Of a stretch of 64,000 nucleotides of DNA, positions 1-8,975 are shown piece after piece. Every line of letters starts with the position of its first letter. Position 1 is the stretch's first letter. The position numbers were made by a program, and so were the translations under genes. This DNA comes from Flavobacteriia bacterium (GTDB taxonomy: Bacteria; Bacteroidota; Bacteroidia; Flavobacteriales_D; Crocinitomicaceae), in the NCBI GenBank assembly GCA_016178305.1, contig JACOTM010000051.1:1-64000 (forward strand). Direction: 5' to 3'. The notes under the pieces were generated by a model. It searched no databases. It was not told the DNA's origin and worked only from the letters and a program-made list of their open reading frames with translations.

Positions 1-819
1 TTTATCGCTGAAGAAGAGTCGAGAATAATTACCCCGCAAGATGAGAAATTCATAGAAGAAAAAATAGATATTGATGTTCTTAAAGAAGATATAAAATCAA
101 CGGGTGAAATAAATCAAGATGAAAAAAATAACAATACAGACTCTGCATTAATAGTGGAAAAAAACGAGATGGAACAACAACTCGTAAAAAAGAAAACGCC
201 GAAATCAAAATCTGAAAAACAAGCAAAATTAAAAACACCAAAGACATCTCGAAAAAAAAAGGAGAAAACAATTAATACCAATAACAAGAAAAAGATTATT
301 CTACTTACAAGCAGTGTATTATTACTTGGGTTAATAGTTGTTTCAATATTTGTTTTTCTGAATAAAGATGAAACATATATTGTAGAGCAACCAAATTCAA
401 AAGAATTAGCTGAAAACAATAAAAATATTGAAAAAACACCTGAAAATACAGAAGTAAATACTTTGGAGACTGAAACAGAAATTATTGAAACAAAGGTAGG
501 GGATTCTCTACCAGTAGAACCAATCGAAAAAGAAGTTGTGAAACCAATTGAAAAAAAAGCGGTTAAATCTGAAATAGTGAAACAGGTTGTAGTCTCAACT
601 TCATCCACCCATAATTATCATATCATTGGAGGTTCATTTTCAGTAGAAGAAAATGCAAATCGATTTGTGGAACAAATGAAATCAAAAGGATTAAATGCAC
701 AAGTATTAGGTAAAATTGATAAACTATTTGTTGTTAGCATTGGAGTATATTCTTCTAAAATAGAAGCAGAGCAACAAAGTAAAGCTCAAAACATGAAAGG
801 ATGGATTTTTCGAAAATAA
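1..819 (+). CDS. SPOR-domain membrane protein, C-terminal part (probable HU-CCDC81/SPOR family)
   Basis: The reading frame is open from the first base, so the gene begins upstream and only its 3' part is present; a GTG at 154 is probably not the start. Visible in order are an acidic then lysine-rich linker, one hydrophobic membrane segment (about 289-363, ending SIFVFLNK), a Glu/Lys/Pro-rich periplasmic spacer, and a C-terminal SPOR-like domain (about 610-815, with the stretch FVVSIGVYSSKIEAEQ). SPOR domains bind denuded septal peptidoglycan. In Bacteroidota this order (cytoplasmic DNA-binding-like HU-CCDC81 domains, transmembrane helix, SPOR) is common, so the missing N-terminus is probably HU-like; that part is inference. 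It is likely a septum or cell-wall protein. Confidence 0.8.
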   Translation, partial: FIAEEESRIITPQDEKFIEEKIDIDVLKEDIKSTGEINQDEKNNNTDSALIVEKNEMEQQLVKKKTPKSKSEKQAKLKTPKTSRKKKEKTINTNNKKKIILLTSSVLLLGLIVVSIFVFLNKDETYIVEQPNSKELAENNKNIEKTPENTEVNTLETETEIIETKVGDSLPVEPIEKEVVKPIEKKAVKSEIVKQVVVSTSSTHNYHIIGGSFSVEENANRFVEQMKSKGLNAQVLGKIDKLFVVSIGVYSSKIEAEQQSKAQNMKGWIFRK

Positions 820-886
820 GGAAGAAACTTCTATGTTTTTAGAGACGTAAAGATGATTCAATCAATACCAATCCAATAAAAATTTA

Positions 887-2686
887 ATGCTCATTTTTAG
901 AAAAAAACGAATTGGAAATATAGATAATATTGCATTATTTATTTGTTCTGTATTGATAATTTATCTCTCCTATAATACCGGTGTAAGTAATATCTTAACA
1001 TGGGATATTTTTGGTCATTATGTATATTTACCAATGATTTTTAACAAAGGAAAAATTATACATGAAAACTTAGAATACTTTGATCAAATTAATGTAATTT
1101 ACAAAAACACGCCTTATTTTTATCAATTCGTACAAGTTGAAAATGGTCATTTTATCACGAAATATACTTCAGGCTGGGCAATAGTATTGAGCCCTTTTTA
1201 CTTTATAGCTAATTTAGTATGCCGATTTACAGGATATAAAAATGATGGATTTTCATTACCTTATCAATATATAATTTCATTTGGAGTGACATTCTATACA
1301 TTAATGGGATTATTCTATTTGAAAAAAATTATTTCTTATTTATATAAAGAACAGATTGCAGCATTTGTATTAATCATAATAGTTTTTGGAACGAATTTCT
1401 TATTCATGAATTATGTTGCAAAGGGATCATCTAATAACATTGAATTTACTTTTGTTGCATTAATGATTTGGCAAACTATTCAATTTCATAATTCATATAA
1501 ATTAAAATATGCTATCGGAATAGGTGTTTCTATTGCTCTAATTGGATTAATCAGACCCCCAGATTTAGTGTTAGTATTGATTCCTTTAGGTTGGAATATC
1601 AAAAATTATGGGACATTAAAAAAGAAATTAATTCTATTTTGGATTACTGAAAGAAAGAAAATAGTAATAAGTATAACGATTGCTTTTTTACTGCTATTTG
1701 TACAATTCTTGTATTGGAAATTATGTACAGGTCATTTATTAATGAACAGTTATTCGAATAATCCAGGAGAAGGATTTGATTGGTTTAATCCTCATATTAT
1801 TGAGGTTTTATTTAGTTTTAGAAAAGGGTGGTTTTTATACACGCCAATCATGATTTTTGCAGTAATTGGACTTTTTCAATGGGGAAAAAATAATAACATT
1901 ATTGGTCATTACCCCTTTATTGCGTTTTTGATATTTCTATATTTAGTTTCATGTTGGACTACATGGTGGTATGCGGACAGTTTTTCGCAACGGTCATTAA
2001 TTGATATTTACCCTTTGTTAGCAATTGGATTAGCCACATTTATTAATGAATTGTTTATGGGAAAAAAAGCGATTTATTATACACTAATTTTTTTAATATT
2101 AATTGGATTTAACCTGTTTCAAACGTATCAAATTGATAGAGGAATAATACATACTTCTCGCATGACAAAAGATTATTATTTTTCAATTTTTGGACAGATA
2201 AATCCCCCTTCTGAAAAGCAAAAAAACATGCTGTTAATTGATCGAGAAACTAAATATTTTTCAGGTTTCGATGATAAAGATAATTATCAGATTTGTTATG
2301 TAAAAGGGTATAAATTCCCCAAAAATACTAAAATCAATAAAGAAAGTCCATACAGTCCTATTATTGACATCCAATCATCGGTAATAACGAAGCAAGATCA
2401 TTTTTGGTTAAAAGCGGTATTTGAATATGAAGGAAATTACGAGCAATTGAAAGGGAAAATATTTAATACAGCAGCAATGTATCATCACAAAAGTTATCAA
2501 TATAGTGGTCAATATATTGAAGATTCGCTTATACATTATGATACTATAAAAAAAGAAGTAGTATTTGAATATTTAAGTCCTGAATTTAGAACGAAAGATG
2601 ATATTGTGCGCGTAAATGTTTTTTATGAATCAGGAGCAGCATTAATTTTAAAAAGAGTACGAATAATATGTTATCATAAAAAATAA
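887..2686 (+). CDS. polytopic membrane protein, GT-C glycosyltransferase-like
   Basis: This 599-residue protein has about ten hydrophobic segments in the first 420 residues and a soluble, mainly beta C-terminal tail of about 180 residues. The first periplasmic loop contains WDIFGHYVYLP and is followed by YTSGWAIVLSPFYF, the layout of GT-C lipid-phosphosugar-dependent glycosyltransferases, whose catalytic Asp lies in the first loop. A role in transferring a sugar from a polyprenyl-phosphate donor to an envelope acceptor is therefore plausible, but no substrate can be named. The ATG at 887 gives a normal positively charged N-terminus before the first helix. It stands alone, 67 bases after the SPOR gene, and ends at a stem-loop. 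Confidence 0.6.
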   Translation: MLIFRKKRIGNIDNIALFICSVLIIYLSYNTGVSNILTWDIFGHYVYLPMIFNKGKIIHENLEYFDQINVIYKNTPYFYQFVQVENGHFITKYTSGWAIVLSPFYFIANLVCRFTGYKNDGFSLPYQYIISFGVTFYTLMGLFYLKKIISYLYKEQIAAFVLIIIVFGTNFLFMNYVAKGSSNNIEFTFVALMIWQTIQFHNSYKLKYAIGIGVSIALIGLIRPPDLVLVLIPLGWNIKNYGTLKKKLILFWITERKKIVISITIAFLLLFVQFLYWKLCTGHLLMNSYSNNPGEGFDWFNPHIIEVLFSFRKGWFLYTPIMIFAVIGLFQWGKNNNIIGHYPFIAFLIFLYLVSCWTTWWYADSFSQRSLIDIYPLLAIGLATFINELFMGKKAIYYTLIFLILIGFNLFQTYQIDRGIIHTSRMTKDYYFSIFGQINPPSEKQKNMLLIDRETKYFSGFDDKDNYQICYVKGYKFPKNTKINKESPYSPIIDIQSSVITKQDHFWLKAVFEYEGNYEQLKGKIFNTAAMYHHKSYQYSGQYIEDSLIHYDTIKKEVVFEYLSPEFRTKDDIVRVNVFYESGAALILKRVRIICYHKK

Positions 2687-2734
2687 AATAAGAATCTTTT
2701 ATGTTTGTTTTATCAGAGATAGAAGATTCTTATT
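2687..2734 (+). terminator. stem-loop after the GT-C-like gene
   Basis: A 12-bp perfect inverted repeat (2687-2698 with 2723-2734, arms AATAAGAATCTT / AAGATTCTTATT) surrounds a 24-base loop, beginning right after the stop codon. The T-tract is poor, so termination may be weak or the stem may only protect the 3' end. Confidence 0.5.
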
Positions 2735-2817
2735 GTATCAATTTCTATATTTATTTCGTTAATAGTCAATAGGGGAAATAGTAGTTGAAAAAAATTAAAT
2801 ATGTATGAATTAATATG

Positions 2818-2832
2818 TTTCGTATTACGAAA
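2818..2832. promoter_or_regulatory. perfect 15-base palindrome beside gapA stop
   Basis: TTTCGTATTACGAAA is a perfect dyad with a single central base, 10 bases past the gapA stop codon. On the minus strand it could form a small hairpin at the gapA 3' end, but it lacks a following T-run, so it may instead be a protein-binding site. Function is unknown. Confidence 0.3.
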
Positions 2833-2842
2833 AAAGAGTGAA

Positions 2843-3832
2843 TCATAATTTAATCGCCAAATCAATTAATCGATTTGAATAGCCAGCCTCGTTGTCATAC
2901 CATCCAACAATTTTAATCATATTTCCAACAACTGTAGTCATTTCTGAATCAAAAATACAACTATTAGGATCTCCAATGATATCAGCTGAAACGAGTGGTT
3001 CATCGGTATAAGCTAAAATTCCTTTCAATGATCCTTCGGCTGCTTTTTTCATTGCATTATTTATTTGTTCAGCTGTTGGTGCATTTTTTACTACTAACGT
3101 TAAATCAGTTAACGAACCATCTGGAACAGGAACACGCATTCCTCCACCGCCCATTTTGCCTTCCAATTCTGGAAAAATTCGGGTGATAGCTTTTGCAGCG
3201 CCAGTTGTTGTTGGAACAATGGATAAATTAGCAGCTCTTGCCCTTCTTAAATCGGAATGCGGTGAATCATGTAAGCGTTGATCTGAGGTATAACTATGTA
3301 CTGTGTTGATAAAAGCACTCTCAATTTCACATAGTTCTAAAAGTACTTTAATCATTGGTGCAGCAGAGTTTGTGGTACAGGAGGCATTTGAAATAATAAC
3401 ATCCTCATCTGTCAATAGATGATCGTTAACACCTAAAACGACTGTTTTTACGTCTTCTGTTTTTGCTGGAGCAGATATAATTACTTTTTTTGCTCCTCCG
3501 ATCAGATGTTTACCAGCTTCAGCAGGAGTTAAAAATAATCCAGTTGACTCAAGGACAATTTCTACATTATATTTTTTCCAAGGAATTAATTCTGGATTTC
3601 GTTCTTTTAGAAAAATAATTTGTTTTCCATTTTCGAATATGATTGTATTTTCTAGAATGGTAAAGGGGTGTTTCAATTTTCCGTGTACACTATCATATTT
3701 TAATAAATGTGCCAAAGTTTTCACATCAGCTAAATCATTCACAACAGCAATGTTAATATCCTTATGTTCCAATGCTAAACGGGTGAAATATCTTCCAATT
3801 CGCCCAAAACCATTTATACCAATTTGTTTCAT
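2843..3832 (-). CDS. gapA: glyceraldehyde-3-phosphate dehydrogenase (type I)
   Basis: Converts glyceraldehyde 3-phosphate, phosphate and NAD(P)+ to 1,3-bisphosphoglycerate in glycolysis and gluconeogenesis. The N-terminal Rossmann motif GINGFGRIGR, the catalytic Cys in SNASCTTN, the phosphate-binding SYTSDQ and TTTGAAKA segments and the C-terminal WYDNEAGYSNR are all present. I start it at the ATG at 3832 (MKQIGINGFG), giving 329 residues, the usual size. The frame stays open 28 codons further upstream to 3916, but those residues match nothing in the family and come from a repeat element. Nucleotide-binding Asp (VVND) follows the second beta strand as in family members. Monocistronic on the minus strand. 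Confidence 0.97.
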   Translation of the reverse strand: MKQIGINGFGRIGRYFTRLALEHKDINIAVVNDLADVKTLAHLLKYDSVHGKLKHPFTILENTIIFENGKQIIFLKERNPELIPWKKYNVEIVLESTGLFLTPAEAGKHLIGGAKKVIISAPAKTEDVKTVVLGVNDHLLTDEDVIISNASCTTNSAAPMIKVLLELCEIESAFINTVHSYTSDQRLHDSPHSDLRRARAANLSIVPTTTGAAKAITRIFPELEGKMGGGGMRVPVPDGSLTDLTLVVKNAPTAEQINNAMKKAAEGSLKGILAYTDEPLVSADIIGDPNSCIFDSEMTTVVGNMIKIVGWYDNEAGYSNRLIDLAIKL

Positions 3833-3867
3833 CTCTTGTCGATTTGTTGTAATGTTATGTTCTAAGA

Positions 3868-4045
3868 ATCTCCTAAATTTATTATGGCTTCCATCGTTTA
3901 AGTCTTTTCTGCTCAAAATCCTTTAAGTTTTAAGAATACGAAATTTCAGCGAAGCTAAATAAGATCTATTATTACTGAAAAACTTACCTCTTTTGAACGA
4001 AAAATTCAATAAAATATGTTCATCAAATAACTTTAGACAGTTTCT
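3868..4045. repeat. degenerate inverted-repeat element, copy A (MITE-like)
   Basis: This stretch aligns along its length with 15971-16129, sharing blocks such as CTAAATTTATTATG, TTAAGTCTTTT, ATTATTACTGAAAA and TTTAGACAG, at about 70% identity by eye. Its ends are imperfect inverted repeats: TCCTAAATTTATT at the left and the complement of AATAACTTTAGACAG at the right. No coding capacity is seen. The pattern suits a small non-autonomous element, or the remnant ends of an insertion sequence. It lies directly upstream of gapA and accounts for the false N-terminal extension of that frame. Together with the terminator at 4089-4119 it fills most of the gap between gapA and gldM. Confidence 0.6.
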
Positions 4046-4088
4046 AAAGGTAGAAAAAAGATTTTTAATATTGAAGAAAAAATTGAAT

Positions 4089-4119
4089 TGAAAAATAGCG
4101 ATTATTTCTAACCGCTATT
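4089..4119 (-). terminator. rho-independent terminator of gldM
   Basis: On the minus strand AATAGCG, a 12-base loop, CGCTATT and then a run of T form a compact hairpin (4094-4119) 24 bases beyond the gldM stop codon. Confidence 0.7.
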
Positions 4120-4143
4120 AAACTGATTTAGGTATAGAAGGAA

Positions 4144-5901
4144 TTATTCAACAAAAATAATAGCGCTTGTAATACTGGAAGTTTTAGCGCCTATACATTT
4201 GGAAAAAATAATGATTTTATTCCCTTTTCGAACTTGTTTCAAAATATCAATTGCTTTTTGATTTAAATTTTCTCCTTTTCCATCTGCTCTTAATGGAGTT
4301 CCTTCTACAGAGATAGACCAATCTATTGTTGAATATGAAATATTTAAAGGAACAGAAGCATCGTAACAGTTTTTTATTTTTTTTATGGATTTTATTAAAG
4401 ATATACTAGCTTTTGATCCATTTGACAGCGAACCAAAATAAAGTTGTGGAGTAGGTAATGGTGCAATTTTATAATTATATGTACCCAGTAATTTTTTTGA
4501 ATTTGAATTTTTGTTTTTACCATAAACAGTCATTGAGCAGACTCTTATATTATTTGAAGGTTCAACAATATATTTCGTTCCTTTTTTTATTAATTTTAGA
4601 CCTGAAGTTCCTGAAATACTTACTTCATCATAACCAGATGCTACAGCTTCGATTTCATTTGGATAATTTTTATAAAGTATATTGTAAGCAGGAATTGAAA
4701 TAGTGCCTTGAGGTTTAAGGACTGTAACTTTTGTTTCCCATTTTTCTGTTTTTAATTCACCAGATTTTTTTCGAATTGAAATTTCCCCCTGTAATTTCAT
4801 TTCTGAATTTCCAGAAGCTTTTGCTTTGACAATGCCATATCCATCTTGGATTGATATAATATTTTTTCCATTATATGTGACACTTGGTTGGTTATCGGTA
4901 TCGTAAGCTGCCATCATTACTTTAATTTCTACATCTTCTCCTTGATTAGCTGAAGCAGGGCCATAAGCTAAAGCAACTACTTTGTTAAAGCTGTACTCAC
5001 CTGTAGATACTTTACTTTTTAAATGACTAATTGCTGTGGCTCTTGCAGTTAATATTTCTTGTTGTAAAGAAGTAAGAGAAGCCATCGCAGCAACAAGTGG
5101 AGAATGATCAAAAGTTTTCCCTATCCAATGGATGTTTTTTTCTTCTTCGGTATCATAACGTTCATTTTTACTTAACTCAGTATAAATTTGTTTTAATATT
5201 TCTTTATCTTCATTTACATTAATATTATTTTGAGCTAACATTTGATCGACTTGTTTATTTAAGTCAATATTATCTTTGAATTTATTAATATTTATTGGTT
5301 TAAAACTGTATTTTTTATCTCCAAAATTGTAAGTACCTAACAAATGGCAAAGTGTGTTTCGATATTCATTGTAATTACTCCACAAACTTTTACCTAAACC
5401 TGTAATATTGGTTAATTCTTCTCCAATAATTTGGTGCATTGGAACATCATATTGGTCTTTTGCTTGAATTGCATGTAAATTAAAACGCATAGGTTGAAGA
5501 GGTTTGTTGTTCGAATATTTTTTCCAAATGATTGTTGCTGGATCATTGTCTTTTTCAATGGAAATTAATTCGCCACTTTTTTCTAAAATGTCTAGTTTGA
5601 TAGCATCAATTTCTTTAATTTGTTTGGCTGTTTCCAGATCTATTTTTTCAGAAATATTTAAAAAGTATTTTACTTTTGCTACTTTTTGCGGATTGGATTT
5701 ATCATTTAATTCTTCTCGCAATTCAGCTATAGAAGCATTACCTCTATCTAGTTGTTTTGTACATGCTTTTTGAATATTATCTTCAATAGCAACGAACGCA
5801 TCAAGTACTGCTTTTGTTACGTTTAGTGCTAATAATGCCATCAGGACTAAATACATTAATCCAACCATTTTTTGTCTTGGTGTTTCTTTTCCTCCCGCCA
5901 T
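4144..5901 (-). CDS. gldM: GldM, type IX secretion/gliding motor protein
   Basis: GldM pairs with GldL in the inner membrane as the proton-driven motor of the T9SS, and its long periplasmic part reaches the GldK/GldN ring. The N-terminus MAGGKETPRQKMVGLMYLVL is the family signature and leads into the single membrane helix (about residues 13-31). The rest is a large periplasmic domain: a helical GldM_N part to about residue 300 (ending around ATAISHLKSKVSTGEYSF), then beta domains to the C-terminus. At 585 residues it is longer than the usual 510-530. gldM normally lies in gldKLMN, but here there is no gldK, gldL or gldN beside it, so this may be a paralogue. Its neighbour upstream is a T9SS cargo gene, separated by a terminator. 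Confidence 0.9.
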   Translation of the reverse strand: MAGGKETPRQKMVGLMYLVLMALLALNVTKAVLDAFVAIEDNIQKACTKQLDRGNASIAELREELNDKSNPQKVAKVKYFLNISEKIDLETAKQIKEIDAIKLDILEKSGELISIEKDNDPATIIWKKYSNNKPLQPMRFNLHAIQAKDQYDVPMHQIIGEELTNITGLGKSLWSNYNEYRNTLCHLLGTYNFGDKKYSFKPININKFKDNIDLNKQVDQMLAQNNINVNEDKEILKQIYTELSKNERYDTEEEKNIHWIGKTFDHSPLVAAMASLTSLQQEILTARATAISHLKSKVSTGEYSFNKVVALAYGPASANQGEDVEIKVMMAAYDTDNQPSVTYNGKNIISIQDGYGIVKAKASGNSEMKLQGEISIRKKSGELKTEKWETKVTVLKPQGTISIPAYNILYKNYPNEIEAVASGYDEVSISGTSGLKLIKKGTKYIVEPSNNIRVCSMTVYGKNKNSNSKKLLGTYNYKIAPLPTPQLYFGSLSNGSKASISLIKSIKKIKNCYDASVPLNISYSTIDWSISVEGTPLRADGKGENLNQKAIDILKQVRKGNKIIIFSKCIGAKTSSITSAIIFVE

Positions 5902-5952
5902 GATATAAAATTTTAAAGGTTATATCATAGAAATTCGAGAATAAAAAAAAGT

Positions 5953-5987
5953 AACAAAAAAAACGTCTCAAGAAATTGAGACGTTTT
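5953..5987 (-). terminator. rho-independent terminator of the type B cargo gene
   Basis: CGTCTCA / TGAGACG (5964-5983), extended by A/T pairs to 11 bp, has a 6-base loop and on the minus strand is followed by eight T. It separates the cargo gene from gldM. Confidence 0.85.
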
Positions 5988-6007
5988 ACAAAAGGTAATT
6001 TCAAATA

Positions 6008-8827
6008 TTATTTTTCAGTGAATATTTGGATAAAACCTTGTTTATTTAATTCTTCATTTTCAATAGTTGTTGACTTAATAGTATAAAAATATACTCCTGT
6101 TTCAACGAGTGTTCCATTCGGGTTTTTACCATCCCAATTGAAAGTCGCTTGATCAAAAGAAGCAACTATATTCCCCCATCTATTTACGATAGTGATATTG
6201 AATGTTTTGAAAAAATCCAAATCAGAAGTTGTTAATTTGAATACATCATTCACGCCATCGCCATTTGTTGTAAATGTATTTGGTACTTCAATATCACAAA
6301 CTTTCACGGTAATTATAGAACTATCGGTGTAAGTACCACAATAATTTGAAGCTGTAAGTGAGTATATTCCTTCTGTATTTACGGTTATCGTTGGTGTAGT
6401 TGCATTTGTTGACCAAATCAGGTTATCTACAAAATTTGGTTCATATATATTTGATAATATCTCTTGATTATAGCCAGCACAGATTTTATAATTGATTAAA
6501 TCAACATAAGGATTTGGAATAAATTTAATTGTCAATGTATCATCATCATTACATGTAGATTCTGTAAATATTAAATTATAAGTTCCAAAAGCTGAAATAT
6601 GCATACCCGTATTTAAAGAATCTTGGTGACGATAAATTACAGCTCCAGGACAATTGTAACAAGACCAAATTCCTTCTTGAATTCCAGTATTTGAATGCAT
6701 TTCTACAGAGTCACCACACCATTTGTCAAAATAATTGATTTGTATTGGTTGTTGGGTTGAAATAGTAAAGGTTGTATCTTTTGTACATCCGTGAGCACTT
6801 GATAATGTTGCAGTATATGTTCCTGGATTAAAATTAGCAGAATATAAAGTGTCTAAAGCTAAATTTGCAAATCCCCAAGAGATTCCACCCATAATTAATG
6901 AATCTGCCACCTCTAAATGCTTTTGTAATCCAGGGCATGCAAATAAATTAGTATCTAGACCAAAAATAGGTGTGTCTTCCCATGTTATTTCAACAGTATC
7001 TTTATCCTGACATCCATTTTCAGTATAAATTAATGAAAAAGTATTATGATTTGGTAAAGTTACCTGTGTGTTTAAATTATTATTGAAAAATGTTGGTGCA
7101 GGTGTAGGACTTCCCAAAACAGACCATGTCCCAGAACCTATCCCACCTACATTAGCAGTAAAAGTGTAGGTATTGGCACAAATAAATTTATCGTTTTCTA
7201 ACACTAAATTTGGCTGAGAAATAACTGTAAAAATAGTGTCGGCAGAGCATAAACTTGTCGAATCCCAAATAGTTACATGATAAGTTCCTGCCCCTAAGTT
7301 GGCACTGAAATTTGTATTTAATATTGTTGAGCCAGACATCCAATGAGCAGAGTCTAAAGCGTTTGAATCTGGTAAAAACAAGTGTGTTGTTAAGTTATCA
7401 GGACAATAAAACATACTTCCTTGCATATTGAAAAAAGGAGTTCCAGGAATGTAAATAGTTGTATCTAAATCCATGGTACAGCCACCATTTGTTACCTGAA
7501 CTGCTAAATTACCATTAAAACTTGTATTAATTAATGTGGATGAATCTGTGCCACCATTTGACCATAGAAAACCATCATAAGTAGTGTTTGAAATTGAAAC
7601 AGCAACTGGGGCGCATCCAGGAGTATAAGTAATAATTGGTATAATAGGAAAAGCCAAAGCAGGATCTGTAACTTCTAATTTATAGGTCACAGTTGTTGAA
7701 CCAGGTGTAGAGAAATTATCTGTTCCAGTAACCACGATATCATGGACTCCAACAGTTTGTTGACTACCGATAATTTGCAAAGTAAGATTTCCAGTATAAC
7801 CAGAGGTGTTTGATAACACTTGAACATTAGATAAAGTTGGAGCTGTATAACTTACAGAAGTAATTTGGTTATTTTCAGGACCGATAAAAGGAAAAGAAAT
7901 TACAATCGTATCTGCGGAATGACAAACTGAAAAAGTATCGCAAGCATTACTTTGAATAGGAATTGGTGAAAGGTTACCACTTGTTACGTTACAAAAATCA
8001 AAGAAATAAGATTTATGATCTAAGAAATCAACACCATCATTGATGCCATTTGGTCCGTCGTAATCAGAACCTGCATGGTCAAAACGACCAATTTGGAAAT
8101 AATCAAGATTATTTCCTCTGTTTGCTCCAGCAGTTGCAGGCGTTCCTCCAAATCCACTTATTCCAGAAGAAGCACTACCAGTTGTCCAATTCATATCGTC
8201 GTAGTGAATAGCACAATTCCCACTAATAACTAAAGGATCAAAACCATTGGTAATTACAATTTGACATGTATTTTTTTTATCACACTGAGATGAAAAATAT
8301 CCAGCATTTACCCAATTGAAGATAGCTGCTGTTGGAGTTACTGTACAATGCATTGTCCCACAACTTCCAAAATCAAAATCTGCCCAAAAAGCAGCAATCA
8401 TTTTATTTCCAGTTGATGGAAATGCAGAGGATGAGAAAGATGAAATTGAATTTTGAAAACTAATGTTTCCATTGTTATTCATATATACTGAATTGTAGCT
8501 ATCTCCAAAAAAACAAAATGTAAAAGGTAAATTAATTATTGGAGCACTTCCATCATCTGTACTCCATGAAATATTATATGCTGGACCAGGAGGAGCAAAA
8601 TATTGAGCACAACCTGTAGCTTTTTCTATATTAAAATGTTTCACAAAGTTAACTCCGCCTTCTAAATCATTTGGATTAACCATACCATTACTTAGTAATA
8701 TTTCATCTCCAAGAAGCGTTCCTTGTGTTTTTCGTAATTGATATTCTGCTTCTGTCACAAAATTTCCTTGTTGAGAATATCCCAAAACTGGGCAAAGAAG
8801 CAGTAGTAATATCCAAATTTTATTCAT
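6008..8827 (-). CDS. secreted T9SS type B cargo with nidogen-like domain
   Basis: This 939-residue protein starts with a signal peptide (MNKIWILLLLLCPVLGYSQQ). Residues about 85-265 resemble a NIDO (nidogen extracellular) domain, with MIAAFWADFDFG, a CQIVITNG strand and the IHYDDMNWTTGSAS region. Several Ig/PKD-like cysteine-containing repeats follow. The last 90 residues are the gliding-motility C-terminal domain (CHU_C, T9SS type B), recognised by VPNTFTTNGDGVNDVF, NRWGNIVA and NWDGKNPNG. It is expected to be exported by Sec, passed through the outer membrane by the T9SS and kept at or released from the surface. The ligand is unknown. An adhesive role is inferred from the NIDO and Ig-like repeats. 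Confidence 0.9.
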   Translation of the reverse strand: MNKIWILLLLLCPVLGYSQQGNFVTEAEYQLRKTQGTLLGDEILLSNGMVNPNDLEGGVNFVKHFNIEKATGCAQYFAPPGPAYNISWSTDDGSAPIINLPFTFCFFGDSYNSVYMNNNGNISFQNSISSFSSSAFPSTGNKMIAAFWADFDFGSCGTMHCTVTPTAAIFNWVNAGYFSSQCDKKNTCQIVITNGFDPLVISGNCAIHYDDMNWTTGSASSGISGFGGTPATAGANRGNNLDYFQIGRFDHAGSDYDGPNGINDGVDFLDHKSYFFDFCNVTSGNLSPIPIQSNACDTFSVCHSADTIVISFPFIGPENNQITSVSYTAPTLSNVQVLSNTSGYTGNLTLQIIGSQQTVGVHDIVVTGTDNFSTPGSTTVTYKLEVTDPALAFPIIPIITYTPGCAPVAVSISNTTYDGFLWSNGGTDSSTLINTSFNGNLAVQVTNGGCTMDLDTTIYIPGTPFFNMQGSMFYCPDNLTTHLFLPDSNALDSAHWMSGSTILNTNFSANLGAGTYHVTIWDSTSLCSADTIFTVISQPNLVLENDKFICANTYTFTANVGGIGSGTWSVLGSPTPAPTFFNNNLNTQVTLPNHNTFSLIYTENGCQDKDTVEITWEDTPIFGLDTNLFACPGLQKHLEVADSLIMGGISWGFANLALDTLYSANFNPGTYTATLSSAHGCTKDTTFTISTQQPIQINYFDKWCGDSVEMHSNTGIQEGIWSCYNCPGAVIYRHQDSLNTGMHISAFGTYNLIFTESTCNDDDTLTIKFIPNPYVDLINYKICAGYNQEILSNIYEPNFVDNLIWSTNATTPTITVNTEGIYSLTASNYCGTYTDSSIITVKVCDIEVPNTFTTNGDGVNDVFKLTTSDLDFFKTFNITIVNRWGNIVASFDQATFNWDGKNPNGTLVETGVYFYTIKSTTIENEELNKQGFIQIFTEK

Positions 8828-8885
8828 TTTTATAGTATTTTGTAATGTATTTTAACAAGACTCTTATTTTTTTTTAAAAGTTGCA

Positions 8886-8893
8886 CAAAATTA
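8886..8893 (-). promoter_or_regulatory. probable -7 element of the type B cargo gene
   Basis: On the minus strand TAATTTTG matches the Bacteroidota -7 consensus TAnnTTTG, about 60 bases before the cargo start codon. No clear -33 TTG is seen, so this is a weak call. Confidence 0.4.
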
Positions 8894-8939
8894 TAATTTT
8901 TTCTTATTTTATTTTACTTTCTAATCATAATTAAAAAAT

Positions 8940-8947
8940 TAACTTTG
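8940..8947 (+). promoter_or_regulatory. probable -7 element of the tktA operon
   Basis: TAACTTTG matches TAnnTTTG and lies 28 bases before the tktA ATG. The upstream -33 motif is not clear. This AT-rich gap carries divergent promoters for tktA and the cargo gene. Confidence 0.45.
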
Positions 8948-8975
8948 TATTTAATAAGTTGAAATAATAATAAAA

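Noticed and set aside
114-608. 164-residue minus-strand ORF opposite the SPOR protein
   Set aside because: Low-complexity mirror of a Lys/Glu-rich linker; Phe/Ser-rich and not protein-like.
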